Below, one piece after another: positions 62,725-64,000 of a DNA stretch of 64,000 nt. The notes beneath the pieces were generated by a model. The model saw only the letters and a list, made by a program, of their open reading frames with translations, did no database searches and had not been told where the DNA came from. The stretch spans positions 63,500-127,499 of the forward strand of contig NZ_MLQS01000017.1 in assembly GCF_001866055.1 (NCBI RefSeq), in the 5' to 3' direction. The DNA is from Anaerobacillus alkalidiazotrophicus (GTDB taxonomy: Bacteria > Bacillota > Bacilli > Bacillales_H > Anaerobacillaceae). Every line of letters starts with the position of its first letter. Position 1 is the first letter of the stretch. The position numbers and the translations under genes are program-made.

Positions 62725-63639
62725 ATTAGACGGTTTTGGACGATGATCATTTTATCATTAATAATAGTAGTTGCTTGTAGTGAAAAACAAGAACTAACCT
62801 ACGTTCCCCTTATCTCAACAGAAGAGGAGAATGACACTTCTCTTCTTGAAGAATCTGAGAATGTTATTCGTACAGCATTTGCTTCGGTTGTTTCCCCTGA
62901 AGAAACAAGATATAAGTATGATTTATTAATTAAATATTTGGAAGACCACCTCGAGCGACCAATACTGATTATTCAAAAACAAACGTACGATGAGGTTAAT
63001 GAGCTATTAAAAAACGGAGAAGTTGATTTAGCGTTTATTTGTTCACTTTCCTACGTTATTGGCACTGAGGAAGGGTATATGGTTGATGTAGCAACTACTA
63101 TTATTGACAATAGTGATACGTACAGATCCTATATTATTACTCATAAAAATAGTGGCTTAGAAACGTTGGCAGATTTAAAAGGAAAGCGTTTTGCTTTTGC
63201 TGATCCGTATTCTTATACAGGAAGGTTAGCAGCTTTAGAAATGATAGACCAAATGGGTTATACAGCTAACGATTTTTTTGAGGAGACATTTTATACGTAC
63301 AGTCATGATTATTCAGTTAGTGCAGTAGCAAGGGGAGCTGTTGATGGTGCAGCGGTAGATAGTATTTTATTTGATATGTTACTAGATTTGGAGAATGAAG
63401 ATGCAATGCAAATTCAAATTGTACAAAAAGGACCTTGGGCAGGGGCACCTCCAATTGTTGTGTCTCATAAAACGGATGAAAACTTAAAAACAGAAATTAA
63501 GGAACTAATTTTATCGCTTAATGAAAATCCACGTGGGCAACATATATTACAAGAATTGAAAATTCAGGAGTACGTTCCTATAAATCGAGAAAAGTATCAA
63601 CCAATAAGAGATGCAATGAAGTTTATGGGTGAAGACTAA
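62725..63639 (+). CDS. PhnD-type substrate-binding lipoprotein, likely sensor component, with an AUU start codon
   Basis: A 304-residue PhnD/PBPb lipoprotein. The RBS TAGGGGGGAT (62711-62720) is followed at good spacing by ATT 62725, giving M-R-R-F-W-T then a helix and the lipobox VVACS. The first ATG, 62743, is over 20 bases from the RBS and would leave no basic head on the signal peptide. The body: VVSPEETRYKYDLLIKYLED, KNGEVDLAFICSLSYVIGT, LADLKGKRFAFADPYSYTG, all PhnD-like (phosphonate, phosphite or arsenic-oxyanion binders). Its end overlaps a sensor kinase by one base. AioX/ArrT-type proteins of this family detect arsenic oxyanions for a partner kinase, so a sensing role fits beside arrA. 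Confidence 0.75.
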   Translation: MRRFWTMIILSLIIVVACSEKQELTYVPLISTEEENDTSLLEESENVIRTAFASVVSPEETRYKYDLLIKYLEDHLERPILIIQKQTYDEVNELLKNGEVDLAFICSLSYVIGTEEGYMVDVATTIIDNSDTYRSYIITHKNSGLETLADLKGKRFAFADPYSYTGRLAALEMIDQMGYTANDFFEETFYTYSHDYSVSAVARGAVDGAAVDSILFDMLLDLENEDAMQIQIVQKGPWAGAPPIVVSHKTDENLKTEIKELILSLNENPRGQHILQELKIQEYVPINREKYQPIRDAMKFMGED

Positions 63640-64000
63640 TGTTGAGACATGTAAAGGTTCCGAGCTTTATGACAAGTTGCTCTATTCATGTGAAAATTTA
63701 TGGAATGGTTTTTGCGATCATTTTTTTAATAACAATTATAAGTTTAATAGGAGTAAGGATCTCCATTACAGAAACGTTAACACAACAATTGGATGAAAGG
63801 GTTAAATCAATTGGAAGTGATGTAGCATCTAAAAGTAGTGACTTATTGCTTACCAATAATATATACGCCTTGCAAAAGTTAGTGAATGATACGATACAAA
63901 ATAATAGGGATATTGAGTACGTATTTATTTTAAATGAAAACGGAAGGACGGTTGTTCATTCGTATGAGGATGTATATATAAGTACTGAATTACTTCATGT
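63639..64000 (+). CDS. Membrane sensor histidine kinase, N-terminal part (cut by window end)
   Basis: The first 120 residues of a sensor: a short cytoplasmic start, one membrane helix (IYGMVFAIIFLITIISLIG), then an extracellular region (VRISITETLTQQLDERVKS, LVNDTIQNNRDIEYVFILNE) of the kind found in kinases with a periplasmic PAS/double-Cache-like loop. The kinase domain would lie past 64000. The ATG overlaps the binding-protein stop (TAATG), so the two are translated together. It is likely the kinase of a three-component system reading the PhnD-like protein. Confidence 0.7.
   Translation, partial: MLRHVKVPSFMTSCSIHVKIYGMVFAIIFLITIISLIGVRISITETLTQQLDERVKSIGSDVASKSSDLLLTNNIYALQKLVNDTIQNNRDIEYVFILNENGRTVVHSYEDVYISTELLH

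Noticed and set aside
62743..63639. ATG 62743 as start of the PhnD-like lipoprotein
   Set aside because: It lies more than 20 bases from the only RBS and gives a signal peptide without a basic head.

Overview
The window looks like chromosome from a low-GC Bacillaceae bacterium. Ribosome-binding sites are strong AGGAGG types, GTG and TTG starts are common, and sugar uptake runs through the PTS, LacI regulators and MsmX-type ABC transporters that lack their own ATPase. A Tat-exported molybdoenzyme most like respiratory arsenate reductase, an Fnr-like box and a probable selenocysteine gene suggest an anaerobic or facultative soda-lake/sediment relative such as Anaerobacillus. That placement is inference. 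No tRNA, rRNA, CRISPR array, prophage or intact transposase gene was seen.

Layout. (1) 1-11.4 kb is a nitrogen-salvage block: the end of a TRAP permease, a decayed amidohydrolase, an SsuABC-like ABC transporter, then allantoate/carbamoyl-amino-acid amidohydrolase, ureidoglycine aminotransferase-like protein, amidase, FAH-family protein, GGT-like amidohydrolase (possibly oxamate) and a split chromate-type transporter. (2) 11.6-25.5 kb is PTS sugar use: mannitol (mtlA-mtlR-mtlF-mtlD), a fructose-6-P aldolase/transaldolase, then maltose (GH13 glucosidase, EIICB, maltose-6'-phosphate phosphatase-like protein, and two sister LacI regulators with MalR-like operators). (3) 25.6-31 kb is an alpha-galactoside ABC-GH36 operon. 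(4) 31-39.4 kb is a patchy region: patatin, a truncated xylB, a second transaldolase copy, small proteins, a LacI regulator, a truncated gntP and an intact glycerate kinase. (5) 39.5-48.2 kb holds MarR-MATE, an orphan metal-binding lipoprotein behind an MntR-like box, an NSS symporter, a FAD-Rieske oxidoreductase and a LysM L,D-transpeptidase. (6) 48.7-55.2 kb holds a LacI regulator divergent from another sugar ABC set, a selenocysteine-containing thioredoxin/peroxiredoxin-like lipoprotein, and a glycerophosphodiesterase. (7) 55.5-64 kb is a respiratory island: Fnr-like box, tatA, arrA-arrB-arrD-ferredoxin-arrC, then a PhnD-type binding protein and a sensor kinase cut by the window end.

The most notable points are the in-frame UGA at 54016 with a SECIS-like hairpin directly downstream, two genes in the respiratory island that appear to start at AUU (tatA and the PhnD-like lipoprotein), and three families of structured repeats. 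One copy of family A sits inside a copy of family C, which fixes its boundaries and shows that A has moved.
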